From positions 2,702,001 to 2,766,000 of the forward strand of contig NZ_CP017024.1 of NCBI RefSeq assembly GCF_014522265.1: a DNA stretch of 64,000 nt, written 5' to 3'. The DNA comes from Pseudomonas oryzihabitans (GTDB taxonomy: Bacteria > Pseudomonadota > Gammaproteobacteria > Pseudomonadales > Pseudomonadaceae). Position 1 is the stretch's first letter, and the number at the start of each line of letters is the position of its first letter. The position numbers were made by a program, and so were the translations under genes. Positions 8,148 through 16,354 of the stretch are shown piece after piece. A model generated the notes under the pieces. That model was not told where the DNA came from. It saw only the letters and a program-made list of their open reading frames with translations, and ran no database searches.

Positions 8148-9113
8148 ATGTCCAAAGCCGTCGATCCCGATACGCTGCTGCTGAAAATGCCTTCGTTGCG
8201 CGCGGTGAAGGCCTTTGTCGCGGCGGCCAAGTACGCAAGTTTCACCCGCGCCGCCGAGGCGCTGTGCGTGTCCCAGGCGGCGATCAGTCGACAGATCCGC
8301 GAGTTGGAGGGCTATCTCGGGGCTCAGTTGTTCAGCCGGGTCGGGCGCGCGGTGGCGCTGACCCCGGCGGGCGAACTGTTCTTCGATGCGGCCCAGTTAT
8401 CCTTCGTCAACATCGCCCAGGCCGCCGAACGCATCCGCAGCAACCAGACCGCCCGGCACATGCTCACCCTGTGCTGCTCGCCGGCGTTCTCGGCACTGTG
8501 GTTGTCCCAGCACCTGCCGGATTTCTTCGCCAGCCACCCCGAGATCGAACTGAATCTGGTCACCACCCAGAATTTCCTGGCCATGGAGCCGGGGGTGCAG
8601 CCGGACGCCTTCATCACCAAGATGCCCAAGGTGCGCGACGGCTATCGCAGCACGGCGCTGTTCCACGACATCATCTATCCGGTGTGCTCTCCGCTGTATC
8701 TCGAACGCCATCCGCAGATCCGCACCCTCGAAGGGGTACGCGACGCGGCCCTGCTCAACCTCAGTCCCTACGGTCGCTCCCAGGTGGCCGAGCACGTCGA
8801 CTGGGGCGTCTGGCTGGCCTTCCAGGGCATCGATCTGGACGAGCGTCCGGCCGGGCGTCCGCCGCTGTTCAATGCCAACGACTACAACCTGATCATCGGC
8901 ATGGTGCTGACGCACCAGGGCATCAGCCTGGGCTGGAATCACCTGGTGGCGGCGCTGCTGGAACAGGGCCAGCTGGTGCGGCCGATCCAGGAGCAGGTAG
9001 TCCTGCGCAACAGCCGCCACTACCTGTCGATCCGCGAGGAAATGGAAGACAGCGAGGCGGTGCGGCGCTTCCAGCAGTGGCTGCTCGGCCGTCTCGGCCG
9101 GGCGCCCGCCTGA
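8148..9113 (+). CDS. LysR-family regulator of the divergent betaine-type operon
   Basis: A 321-residue LysR-type regulator. The N-terminal winged helix-turn-helix (LRAVKAFVAAAKYASFTRAAEALCVSQAAISRQIRELE) is typical, and the C-terminal effector domain is of type 2 periplasmic-binding fold. ATG 8148 is preferred because it begins a normal LysR N-terminus; the longer upstream frame encodes no recognisable domain and would cover the operator. Divergence from the six-gene operon and the shared palindrome argue that it activates the operon in response to the imported compound or an intermediate. The effector is unknown. It belongs to the GcvA-like branch by its ALRAV-type N-terminus, which is a weak inference. 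Confidence 0.88.
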   Translation: MSKAVDPDTLLLKMPSLRAVKAFVAAAKYASFTRAAEALCVSQAAISRQIRELEGYLGAQLFSRVGRAVALTPAGELFFDAAQLSFVNIAQAAERIRSNQTARHMLTLCCSPAFSALWLSQHLPDFFASHPEIELNLVTTQNFLAMEPGVQPDAFITKMPKVRDGYRSTALFHDIIYPVCSPLYLERHPQIRTLEGVRDAALLNLSPYGRSQVAEHVDWGVWLAFQGIDLDERPAGRPPLFNANDYNLIIGMVLTHQGISLGWNHLVAALLEQGQLVRPIQEQVVLRNSRHYLSIREEMEDSEAVRRFQQWLLGRLGRAPA

Positions 9114-9222
9114 CCTGCGGTTATCCTTTGCCCGGCGAAAAAGTCGTTGGAGCCAGCGCCCGACCCTGACTCATTGTCTGTTGCCGGCCAACCTCGGCAG
9201 CCAACAACAAGGGAGTCCGCGG

Positions 9223-9638
9223 ATGTCGCCCTACGCCTTTTGCCAAGCCCTCACCCTCGACCAGGTACCGCGCCCTAGCCGGGCCATCCTGCAGAAGAGC
9301 CTGCTGGACATCCTCGGCACCCTGGCCGTGGCGGTGTCCAATGCCACCGGTCAGACGCTCTATGGCTATGCGCGCAAGCACTATCCCGGTGGCGAATTCA
9401 TGAGCCGCCTGCCTTTCGATGGCACCCCGGTGAATCTGCTGGGCGCGGCTTGGGCGGGAGGGTTCACCGCCGACAGCCTGGACGCCCACGAGGGGCACTT
9501 CACCTCCAAGGGCCATGCCGCACCGCGGTCCCGGCACTGCTGGCGCTGGCCGATGCCCTGCACGCCCAGGGCCGCCGTATCAGCGGCCGCGACCTGCCCG
9601 AAGCCCTCTGCCTCGGCTACGAAACCGGCCCGCGCGCT
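9223..9638 (+). pseudogene. MmgE/PrpD-family fragment, frameshifted and truncated
   Basis: A proper start (AGGGAG ribosome site, ATG 9223) begins the N-terminus of an MmgE/PrpD-family protein, a group including 2-methylcitrate dehydratase. Residues such as LLDILGTLAVAVSNATGQT and DSLDAHEGHFTSKGHA are family-like. After GHA the frame shifts at about 9520, where one base is missing. The +3 frame then continues with TAVPALLALADALHAQGRR, ending near GYETGPRA. Only about 140 of the usual 450 residues remain. The sequence then runs directly into a Rieske oxygenase fragment without any intergenic DNA. This is a deletion scar and very unlikely to be functional. Confidence 0.8.
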
Positions 9639-9957
9639 GTACAGCGATCCCGAGGTCTGTCGCCAGGACCTCGAACGACTCTGGCATCGCGACTGGATCT
9701 TCGCCGGCCACACCTTCGAGATCGCCAAGCCCAGCCAGTATCTCACTCTGCAGATCGGCGACTACCCGGTGGCGGTGATGCGCCGCAAGGACGGTCAGGT
9801 GCGGGCCTTCCATAACGCCTGTCGCCGTCGCGGTGCCAAGGTCTGCGAGCGCGAGCAGGGCAAGGTTGCCAAGCGGGTCTGCCCCTATCACAGGTGGACC
9901 TACGAACCGGACGGCAGCCTGCTGTTCGCCGGCAAGGTGAACGCTGATTTCGACAGG
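9637..9957 (+). pseudogene. Rieske oxygenase (GbcA-like) N-terminal fragment
   Basis: About 105 residues match the start of Rieske non-haem iron oxygenases that demethylate glycine betaine, stachydrine and similar amines: LYSDPEVCRQDLERLWHRDWIFAGH, IGDYPVAVMRRKDGQVRAFHNAC, CPYHRWTYEPDGSLLFAG. In intact enzymes the [2Fe-2S] ligands are C-x-H and C-x-x-H. Here the first pair reads CRR, so a ligand His has become Arg (codon CGT), while CPYH is intact. The catalytic iron domain (about 300 residues) is absent; the sequence changes abruptly after NADFDRTL. There is no start codon of its own; it is joined to the MmgE fragment. It is a relic of quaternary-amine catabolism. Confidence 0.8.
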
Positions 9958-10058
9958 ACCCTGGTCGCTGGCGACATGATGGGCGGCGGTTCTCCCGCCA
10001 AGTGGGAACGCGGCTTTGGGCTAGGATGGGCCCGAGGCAAGGAGCGGGGCGGTAGGAC

Positions 10059-11072
10059 GTGATCGATTCGAGAACCTTTGGCAGCGGTATCCAGGGCAAG
10101 AACTACCTGCAGTTGCAGTCGACGCGGCCGCGGCCGGAATTTTCCCGGCTGGTCGGCTTCATCCTGCTTGATCACTTTTCCCTGCCGTCCTTCACCCAGG
10201 CGCTGGATACCCTGGTCACCGCCAACCTGCTGGCCGCCGGGACCTTCGCTACCCGGACCTACAGCCCGACCGGCGCCGAGGTGCTCAGTGACCTCGGCAT
10301 CGTCATCCGTCCGGACGGCGACTACCGCGCCGCGGAGAGCGCCCGCTTCGATCTGCTGGTGGTCTGTGGTGGCCTGCGGACGCCGCTGGAGCTGGACCCG
10401 CGGCTCAAGGCGCTGCTGCTGCGCGCGGCCAAGCAGCAGGTGACCCTCTGCGGCCTGTGGAACGGCGCCTGGCAACTGGGTCAGGCCGGGATGCTGGACG
10501 GCTATCGCTGCGCCATCCATCCCGAGCAGCGCAGCGCCTTCAGCGAACGGGTGCGCGGTTGCAAGACCTCCGCGGAAAGCCATGTGCTGGATCGCGATCG
10601 CCTCACCGCGGCCAGTCCCAGCGGCGCCTTCCATCTCTTTCTCGAATGGATCGGCGCCCAGTGCGGCAGCGCCCTGGCCGATGGCCTGGTCAACATTCTG
10701 GCCTTCGAGGAGTCGCGCTTTCGCCAGGTCAATCCGACGCTCAAGGTGCAGATGACCCCGCCATTGCGCGAGGTGGTGACCCTGATGGAGGCCAACATCG
10801 AGGAGCCCCTCACCATCGAGCAACTGTGCGACTACGCCGGCCGCTCGCGGCGCCAGGTCGAGCGGCTGTTTCGCGAGCAGCTCGATACCGCGCCCATGCG
10901 TTATTACCTGGAGCTCCGCATCACCGAGGGCCGCCGCCTGCTGCAGCATTCCACCCTGTCGGTGCTGGAGGTGGCGGTGGCCTGCGGCTTCACCTCGGTC
11001 ACCCACTTCAGCAAGAGATATTCGGCCTACTTCGGCTATCCGCCGTCCAAGGAGCGGCGGTTGAAGTACTGA
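10059..11072 (+). CDS. GbdR-like transcription regulator (GATase1-like + AraC HTH)
   Basis: A 337-residue protein with an N-terminal DJ-1/PfpI-type glutamine-amidotransferase-like domain (GFILLDHFSLPSFTQALD to about residue 200) and a C-terminal AraC double helix-turn-helix (LTIEQLCDYAGRSRRQVERLFRE, then VLEVAVACGFTSVTHFSKRYSAYFG). This arrangement is that of GbdR, CdhR and ArgR of pseudomonads, which sense glycine betaine, carnitine or arginine. At the nucleophile elbow the usual Cys is replaced (CGLWNGAW), as expected for a ligand sensor rather than an enzyme. The start used is GTG 10059; no ATG lies near it. It sits just downstream of the Rieske scar, so it may be an orphaned regulator of a lost operon or may act on the six-gene operon or elsewhere. 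Confidence 0.88.
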   Translation: MIDSRTFGSGIQGKNYLQLQSTRPRPEFSRLVGFILLDHFSLPSFTQALDTLVTANLLAAGTFATRTYSPTGAEVLSDLGIVIRPDGDYRAAESARFDLLVVCGGLRTPLELDPRLKALLLRAAKQQVTLCGLWNGAWQLGQAGMLDGYRCAIHPEQRSAFSERVRGCKTSAESHVLDRDRLTAASPSGAFHLFLEWIGAQCGSALADGLVNILAFEESRFRQVNPTLKVQMTPPLREVVTLMEANIEEPLTIEQLCDYAGRSRRQVERLFREQLDTAPMRYYLELRITEGRRLLQHSTLSVLEVAVACGFTSVTHFSKRYSAYFGYPPSKERRLKY

Positions 11073-11083
11073 GCCGCCTGGCG

Positions 11084-11105
11084 CTGCGCTTGGGGCAAAG
11101 CGCAG
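11084..11105 (+). terminator. Hairpin after the GbdR-like gene
   Basis: CTGCGCTT and AAGCGCAG form a perfect 8-bp stem with a six-base loop, 12 bases past the stop codon. No T-run follows, so it is at best a weak or Rho-assisted 3' end. Confidence 0.35.
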
Positions 11106-11241
11106 AGGGCGCGCCCCAGAGCGTTTCGTCGGCGCACAGGAACGGCTGCCTGCCGTCCCGCTCGAAGCCTTATCCCGGCGCGACACGGCTTGCCTGACGC
11201 GGCGACGGATAACCTGATGACCTACCGAGCGAGGATGTCCC

Positions 11242-11397
11242 ATGACTGACCCACGTAACGTCGCCCACGACAAGAAAGTGCAGCAGGAAAAGAAGCATCA
11301 GGGCGAGGACATCGCACCCGATGCCGAGCACGCGCCGCAACCGGGCAAGAAACCCGCGCTCAAGGACCACGACGAGCAGGCCGACGACAAAGCCTGA
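11242..11397 (+). CDS. Small hydrophilic hypothetical protein, 51 aa
   Basis: ATG 11242 follows a good GAGGA ribosome site. The 51-residue product (MTDPRNVAHDKKVQQEKK...) is almost entirely charged and polar, rich in Lys, Asp, Glu, Gln and Pro, with no hydrophobic core, signal peptide or membrane segment. It is probably intrinsically disordered. Similar short, highly charged proteins are common in Pseudomonas and are often stress-related, but I cannot assign a function. It stands alone between a hairpin and the convergent EamA gene. Confidence 0.6.
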   Translation: MTDPRNVAHDKKVQQEKKHQGEDIAPDAEHAPQPGKKPALKDHDEQADDKA

Positions 11398-11470
11398 CCC
11401 TCTGCCAGCCTCGCAGCACGCGAGGCCTCCCGGTGCTGACGACCGTCAGTATCGCACCTTCCCGCCAGAG

Positions 11471-12376
11471 TCAGCTGCCCGATGCCAGCGCCGGCTCCGG
11501 CTGCCGGGGCCGCTCCGCCGCATTCAGGCACAGCAAGCCCGCCAGGGCGAACAGCAGGCCGAGCAGCATGCCCGGCGCCAGCGGCTCGTCGAAACAGGCC
11601 CAGGCCCACAGCAGCGCCACTGGCGGACTCAGGTAGAGCGCGCCACTCACCGCCTGGGGGCTGCCCTGGCGCAGGCACAGCCAGTAGAGGCCGAAGCCGA
11701 GCAGGGTCGGGATCAACAACCAGAGCACCGCCAGGGCGAAGCCGAGGGTCAGCGGTGGGGTCAGCGGACCTTCCACCCCGGCCACCCCCAGCATGACCAG
11801 ACTGCTGGCCGCCAGCTGGATGAACAGCTGCGTCCGCAACGCCAGTCGGCTCGGCGGCACGCGACTCTGCACCAGGGTCGCCAGCGCCAGGGCCAGGGCG
11901 CTGCCCAGCGGCAGGGCGTAGGCCCAGCCGGGGGCCACGCCCAGTCCCACGCCCGCGCCGGTGGCCAGCAGGACGCCCGTCAGGCCCAGGCCCAGGCCGA
12001 GCCACTGGCGCCCGTTGGTGCGCTGGCCCGGCAGCAGGCAGCAACCCAGGGCCACCAGCAGCGGCGACAGATCCGACAGCAGCGCCGCCAGCCCGGGTGA
12101 GACGCCCAGTTCGATGGCCTTGGCGGCCGGCCCTGCCGCTCCGGCGAAGGCCAGCACGCCGATGCCCGCCTGCTGGCCGATGATCTTCAGCGGCAATCGC
12201 CGCACCTCGGCCCAGGCGAAGGGCAGCAGCAGCACGGCGGCCAGCAGCAGGCGCCAGAAGGTCACCAGCAGGGTAGGGGCCTGGTCCGCTGCGTAGCGAT
12301 AACCAACGAAACCGGCGCTCCAGCACAGCACCAGGGCGAGCTGGCGCAGCAGCGGGGAAGACAGGATGGCAGGCAT
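11471..12376 (-). CDS. EamA-family (DMT) inner-membrane transporter
   Basis: A 301-residue, very hydrophobic protein with about ten predicted membrane helices in two EamA repeats. The first begins LALVLCWSAGFVGYRYAAD and the second ends ALLWAWACFDEPLAPGMLLG, with the usual conserved Pro/Glu near helix nine. Members export amino acids, metabolites or drugs. ATG 12374-12376 is chosen; an in-frame start 54 bases upstream would put a Pro/Arg-rich tail ahead of helix one. It is divergent from a LysR gene with which it shares a palindromic site, so it is probably controlled by that regulator. Substrate unknown. Confidence 0.85.
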   Translation of the reverse strand: MPAILSSPLLRQLALVLCWSAGFVGYRYAADQAPTLLVTFWRLLLAAVLLLPFAWAEVRRLPLKIIGQQAGIGVLAFAGAAGPAAKAIELGVSPGLAALLSDLSPLLVALGCCLLPGQRTNGRQWLGLGLGLTGVLLATGAGVGLGVAPGWAYALPLGSALALALATLVQSRVPPSRLALRTQLFIQLAASSLVMLGVAGVEGPLTPPLTLGFALAVLWLLIPTLLGFGLYWLCLRQGSPQAVSGALYLSPPVALLWAWACFDEPLAPGMLLGLLFALAGLLCLNAAERPRQPEPALASGS

Positions 12377-12440
12377 GGCCGGGCTCCAGATGACGGGATG
12401 CCTTGAGCCTGGCCCAGGGTAGTAATACACTCAAACGACA

Positions 12441-12464
12441 TTATCGGTAGCGATGGTTCGATAA
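12441..12464. promoter_or_regulatory. Inverted-repeat operator between EamA and LysR genes
   Basis: TTATCG and CGATAA form a 6-bp dyad separated by 12 bases, with a second smaller dyad ATCG-GTAG-CGAT nested in its left half (12443-12454). The element lies 9 bases before the LysR ATG and about 65 bases before the EamA start, fitting an autoregulatory LysR site. Confidence 0.5.
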
Positions 12465-12473
12465 AAACGCATC

Positions 12474-13334
12474 ATGCCTGCACCTCTCGATATCGACGTC
12501 CTGCGTACCTTCCACACCATCGTGCGGCTGGGGCAGTTTCGCGCCGCCTCCTTGCAGCTCAATCGCAGTCCTTCGACGGTGAGCAGCCAGATCCGCCGAC
12601 TGGAGGAGCAGACCGGCGGCCGGCTGTTCGAGCGCGACAACCAGGCGGTGACCCTGACCCCGCTCGGGCGCCGCGTGCTGCTGGAGACCGCCGACCTGCT
12701 GCAGGCCCATGACCGCATCCTCGCCGGTCTCACCGGCCAGCCGGTGGTGGGCGAGGTGCGCCTGGGCGTGGCCGAGGACTATGCCGCCCGCCTGCTCAAG
12801 GCCGTGCTGCCGCGCTTGCAGGGCGAGCATCCCGGGATCGTCCTGCAGGTGCTGACCGGCAACAGCAGCCAGCTCCGGCGCTGGCTCGGCCAGGGACTGC
12901 TGGACCTGGCGCTGCTGGTGGGACCGCCCCGCACCGATCGGGCGGACGGCCAGAGGTTCGGCCATACCCAGCCGGTGTGGGTCGCCGGTCCCGGGCTGCA
13001 ACTGAGCCCGAACGCCAGCGTGCCCCTGGCGCTGCACGGCGAAGGCTGCAGCTATCGCGAACTGGGCATCGACCTGCTGATCCGCCAGGGCCGGCGCTGG
13101 CATGCGGTGGTGACCAGCGCCGCCTCTTCGGCATTGGAAGCGGCGGTCGAACTGGGCCAGGCCGTGGCCATCACCGACCGGGCGCGCATGACCCCGCCGA
13201 TGCGTGAACTGAAGCCGGAGGAGGGCTTTGCGCAACTGCCGGTGCACGAGCTGCGGCTGGCCTCGCCGCCCGGTGAGCGCAGCCCCGCCTGCGCCTCTCT
13301 GGCCGGGCTGATCGCCGAGGACTTTCGCCTCTAG
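12474..13334 (+). CDS. LysR-family regulator, divergent from EamA transporter
   Basis: A 286-residue LysR-type regulator, slightly short for the family. The N-terminal HTH is clear (LRTFHTIVRLGQFRAASLQLNRSPSTVSSQIRRLEEQTGGRLFER), followed by an effector domain with the conserved GEVRLGVAEDYAARLL. It likely controls the divergent EamA exporter and itself through the dyad at 12441-12464. The inducing ligand is unknown. The LysR/exporter pairing is characteristic of systems that expel excess amino acids or toxic metabolites. Confidence 0.86.
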   Translation: MPAPLDIDVLRTFHTIVRLGQFRAASLQLNRSPSTVSSQIRRLEEQTGGRLFERDNQAVTLTPLGRRVLLETADLLQAHDRILAGLTGQPVVGEVRLGVAEDYAARLLKAVLPRLQGEHPGIVLQVLTGNSSQLRRWLGQGLLDLALLVGPPRTDRADGQRFGHTQPVWVAGPGLQLSPNASVPLALHGEGCSYRELGIDLLIRQGRRWHAVVTSAASSALEAAVELGQAVAITDRARMTPPMRELKPEEGFAQLPVHELRLASPPGERSPACASLAGLIAEDFRL

Positions 13335-13565
13335 CCAGGCGGCGCGAGGTTTGACCGGGCGACCGTGCAGCCACTAAGGTGCCGACCCTGGCGCGCGACC
13401 TGCCGCCTGTCGATTCGTCGTTCCGCCTGGAACGGACACCTCCCGAGACCACTCGGACCCTCTGCGACCGCCTGAGCTGTTGCCTCCCGAGATACCCGGG
13501 ATCGGCCCCTACATCCGGCCCGCTACCGCCGCTCCTGTCCGCTTTTTCTGGAATATCCCGCTGTC

Positions 13566-14756
13566 ATGACTGCCCCACCCGCCATCCCTCGTCTCATCTA
13601 TCTGCTGGCCCTGACCATCTTCGCGCTGACCACCGCCGAATTCATGGTGGCCGGCATGATGCCGGCGCTGGCCGCCGATCTCGGCGTCTCCATCGGCCAG
13701 ATCGGCTATCTGATTTCCTGGTATGCCCTGGGCATGGCCCTGGGCGGCCCGCCGCTGACCCTGTTGCTGCTGGCCCTGCGCTTGGCGGAAAAATCGGCGC
13801 TGCTGTGGCTGCTGACGCTCTATCTGGTAGGCGCCGTGGTCGCCGCACTGGCGGCCAGCTATCCGGTGATGGCGGCGGGGCGGGTGCTCATGGGCATCGC
13901 CAGCTCCGCCAGCATCGGCCTGTGCCTGACCCTGGGCGCCAACCTGGTCACGCCGGATCGCCGCGGCCGGGCGGCCTCGCTGATCCTGTCCGGCCTCATG
14001 CTGGCGCCGGTATTCGGAGTGCCGGGCACGGTGCTGATCGAGCAACTGGCCGGCTGGCGCGCCAGCTTCTGGGCGGTCGCCCTGCTGGCGGCCTGCTGCA
14101 CCCTGCTGGTCGGCCTGTGCGTGCCGCGCACGCCGGCGCGCGTGGCCGGGCAGTTGGGCGGTGAACTGCGCACCCTGGTCAGCGCCCGGCTCTGGGCGGC
14201 CTACCTCACCAGCGGCCTGATCATCGGCGCGACCTTCGCCGGTTTCAGCTACTTCTCGCCCATCCTCATCCAGGTGACGGGCTTCGCGTCCACCACCATT
14301 CCCTGGTTGCTGATGGGGTACGGCCTCGCCAACGTGCTGGGCAATCTGCTGGTGGGCCGCCTGGCCGATCGCTACACCCTCAAGGTGCAGGGCGTCGGGC
14401 TGGCGGTGCTGGCGCTGGGCTTCGCCCTGTTCGTCAGCTGCGCCGAGAATGCCGCGGCCAGCCTCCTGGCCCTGGCGCTGATCGGCCTGACCGGAGTGGC
14501 GCTCAACCCGGCCATGGTCGCCCGGGTCATGGCCGCGGCCACCCCGGGGCCCCTGGTCAACACCCTGCATACCTCGGTGATCACCGCGGGCCTGGCAGTG
14601 GGGGCCTGGGCCGGCGGCGCGGCCATCGATGCCGGCCAGGGCCTGCGCGCGCCCCTGTGGGTTGGCCTGGGAATGGCGCTGCTGGGTGTGCTGAGCCTGG
14701 TGCCCAGCCTGGTGCAGCGGCTGACCCTGGCGCCGCCGCCCGCGAGTCGCTGCTAG
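13566..14756 (+). CDS. MFS exporter of the DHA1 (AraJ/Cmr-like) family
   Basis: A 396-residue protein with twelve predicted membrane helices. It begins with the DHA1-type helix one LLALTIFALTTAEFMVAGMMPALAADL, which carries the conserved acidic residue. The loop after helix two is degenerate (LRLAEKS in place of the usual GxxxDRxGRK), and helix five carries a motif-C-like GLMLAPVFGVPG that marks exporters. It probably exports sugars, nucleosides or drugs by proton antiport. The 230 bases upstream (13335-13565) contain no other gene. Substrate cannot be assigned from sequence. Confidence 0.87.
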   Translation: MTAPPAIPRLIYLLALTIFALTTAEFMVAGMMPALAADLGVSIGQIGYLISWYALGMALGGPPLTLLLLALRLAEKSALLWLLTLYLVGAVVAALAASYPVMAAGRVLMGIASSASIGLCLTLGANLVTPDRRGRAASLILSGLMLAPVFGVPGTVLIEQLAGWRASFWAVALLAACCTLLVGLCVPRTPARVAGQLGGELRTLVSARLWAAYLTSGLIIGATFAGFSYFSPILIQVTGFASTTIPWLLMGYGLANVLGNLLVGRLADRYTLKVQGVGLAVLALGFALFVSCAENAAASLLALALIGLTGVALNPAMVARVMAAATPGPLVNTLHTSVITAGLAVGAWAGGAAIDAGQGLRAPLWVGLGMALLGVLSLVPSLVQRLTLAPPPASRC

Positions 14757-14860
14757 CGCCTGGCAGCTGGCCGCGCCAGGCTGCCGCCGCGCTGCCAGGG
14801 GTTTTGCCCGCGAAAGGCTCTACGACGGTCCTTTCGGGAGGATCGTGCGTGCTGTCTTCG

Positions 14861-14878
14861 CTGTAGCCTGACTGTCAT
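14861..14878 (+). promoter_or_regulatory. Pho-box-like site upstream of ugpB
   Basis: CTGTAGCCTGACTGTCAT matches the PhoB recognition architecture: two 7-bp direct repeats CTGTxxx separated by four bases, the second repeat perfect. A further CTGTCTT half-site lies at 14852-14858. The position, about 85 bases before the ugpB start, fits phosphate-starvation control, as known for the ugp operon of E. coli. Confidence 0.55.
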
Positions 14879-14907
14879 CTCTGCCTGGCATGTTGCCTTT
14901 CGAACAG

Positions 14908-14929
14908 GAAGGCGCGATTTCGCGCCTTC
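14908..14929 (+). promoter_or_regulatory. Perfect 22-nt hairpin in the ugpB leader
   Basis: GAAGGCGCGA and TCGCGCCTTC form a 10-bp perfect stem with a two-base loop, between the Pho-like site and the ugpB start. There is no T-run, so it may be a leader mRNA structure or a protein site. Confidence 0.4.
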
Positions 14930-14962
14930 GATCCTCAGGCTATCGATAAGGGCGGCACAGAC

Positions 14963-16279
14963 ATGCAGGCTTCGCTTCGCGGTATGACGTTGGGATTGGT
15001 ACTCGGGCTGGTGAGTAGCGGCCCGGTGTGGGCGGCGACGCCCATTCCCTTCTGGCATTCAATGGATGCGGAGCTTGGCAAGGAGGTCGATTCCCTGGCC
15101 CAGCGCTTCAACCAGGCGCACCCGGAATTCCAGGTACAGCCGGTGTACAAGGGTGACTACGAGCAGAATCTGGCCGCTGGCATCGCGGCCTTCCGGACCG
15201 GCAAGCCGCCGGCCATTCTGCAGGTCTACGAGGTGGGCACCGCGACCATGATGGCCTCCCGGGCCATCGAGCCGGTCTACCAGGTGTTCAAGGACGCGGG
15301 CCTGAAGCTGGATGAAGCGGGCTTCGTACCCACCGTCGCCAGCTACTACAGCGACGCCAAGACCGGTCAACTGCTGTCCATGCCGTTCAACAGTTCCACC
15401 CCGGTGCTCTACTACAACAAGGCCGCCTTCAAGCAGGCCGGCCTCGATCCGGAAGCGCCGCCCAAGACCTGGAAGGACCTGGCGGAGGACAGCGCCAAGC
15501 TGCGCGCCGCCGGTCTCAAGTGCGGCTACACCAGCGGTTGGCAGAGCTGGGTGCAGCTGGAAAACTTCAGCGCCTGGAACGGCCTGCCCTTCGCCAGCCG
15601 GGACAACGGCTACCTGGGGACCGATGCCGTGCTGGACTTCAACCAGGCGCCCCAGGTCAAGCACATCGCCCTGTTGCAGGAGATGGGCAAGCGCGGTGAC
15701 TTCACCTACGTCGGCCGCAAGGACGAACCCACGGAGAAGTTCTACAACGGCGACTGCGCCATGCTGACCACCTCGTCCGGCTCGCTGGCCAACATCCGCC
15801 ACTACGCCAAGTTCGACTTCGGCGTGGCCATGATGCCCTACGACGGCGACCTCAAGGGCGCTCCCCAGAACGCCATCATCGGCGGCGCCAGCCTCTGGGT
15901 GTTCAAGGGTCAGGATGCCGCGGTGAAGCGCGGCGTGGCCGAATTCCTCGCCTTCCTGGCGCAGCCGGAGATCGCCGCCGAATGGCACCAGCAGACCGGC
16001 TACCTGCCGATCACCAAGGCGGCCTACGACCTGACCCGCGAGCAGGGCTTCTACAGCAAGAATCCGGGGGCGGACATCGCCACCCGGCAGATGCTGAACA
16101 AGCCGCCACTGGCCTTCACCAAGGGCCTGCGCCTGGGCAACATGCCGCAGATCCGCGCGGTGATCGACGAAGAGCTGGAAAGCGTCTGGACCGGCAAGCA
16201 GGCCCCGCAACAGGCGCTGGATACTGCCGTGCAGCGCGGCAACGTGCTGTTGCGCCGCTTCGAGAAATCCACCCAGTAA
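14963..16279 (+). CDS. ugpB: sn-glycerol-3-phosphate-binding periplasmic protein
   Basis: A 438-residue precursor, exactly the length of E. coli UgpB, with a Sec signal ending ...SSGPVWAA. The mature N-terminus [25 protein letters not shown], the ligand region [15 protein letters not shown], and [15 protein letters not shown] followed by GGASLWVF are diagnostic of UgpB. It binds glycerol-3-phosphate and glycerophosphodiesters and delivers them to UgpAE. It is the first of four genes in ugpBAEC order. The upstream Pho-box-like site suggests induction by phosphate limitation. The similarity to the enteric protein is high. Confidence 0.95.
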   Translation: MQASLRGMTLGLVLGLVSSGPVWAATPIPFWHSMDAELGKEVDSLAQRFNQAHPEFQVQPVYKGDYEQNLAAGIAAFRTGKPPAILQVYEVGTATMMASRAIEPVYQVFKDAGLKLDEAGFVPTVASYYSDAKTGQLLSMPFNSSTPVLYYNKAAFKQAGLDPEAPPKTWKDLAEDSAKLRAAGLKCGYTSGWQSWVQLENFSAWNGLPFASRDNGYLGTDAVLDFNQAPQVKHIALLQEMGKRGDFTYVGRKDEPTEKFYNGDCAMLTTSSGSLANIRHYAKFDFGVAMMPYDGDLKGAPQNAIIGGASLWVFKGQDAAVKRGVAEFLAFLAQPEIAAEWHQQTGYLPITKAAYDLTREQGFYSKNPGADIATRQMLNKPPLAFTKGLRLGNMPQIRAVIDEELESVWTGKQAPQQALDTAVQRGNVLLRRFEKSTQ

Positions 16280-16354
16280 GCCTGGGGTCCGCCCTGGCGG
16301 CGCCTGCCGACGAGTGCCGGCGCCGCTCCTCTTTTCGCGACGATGCGTGCGCCC

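Noticed and set aside
9181-10062. 293-codon protein as a genuine MmgE-Rieske fusion enzyme
   Set aside because: Both halves are truncated, a frameshifted stretch lies between them, and the Rieske cluster lacks a His ligand.
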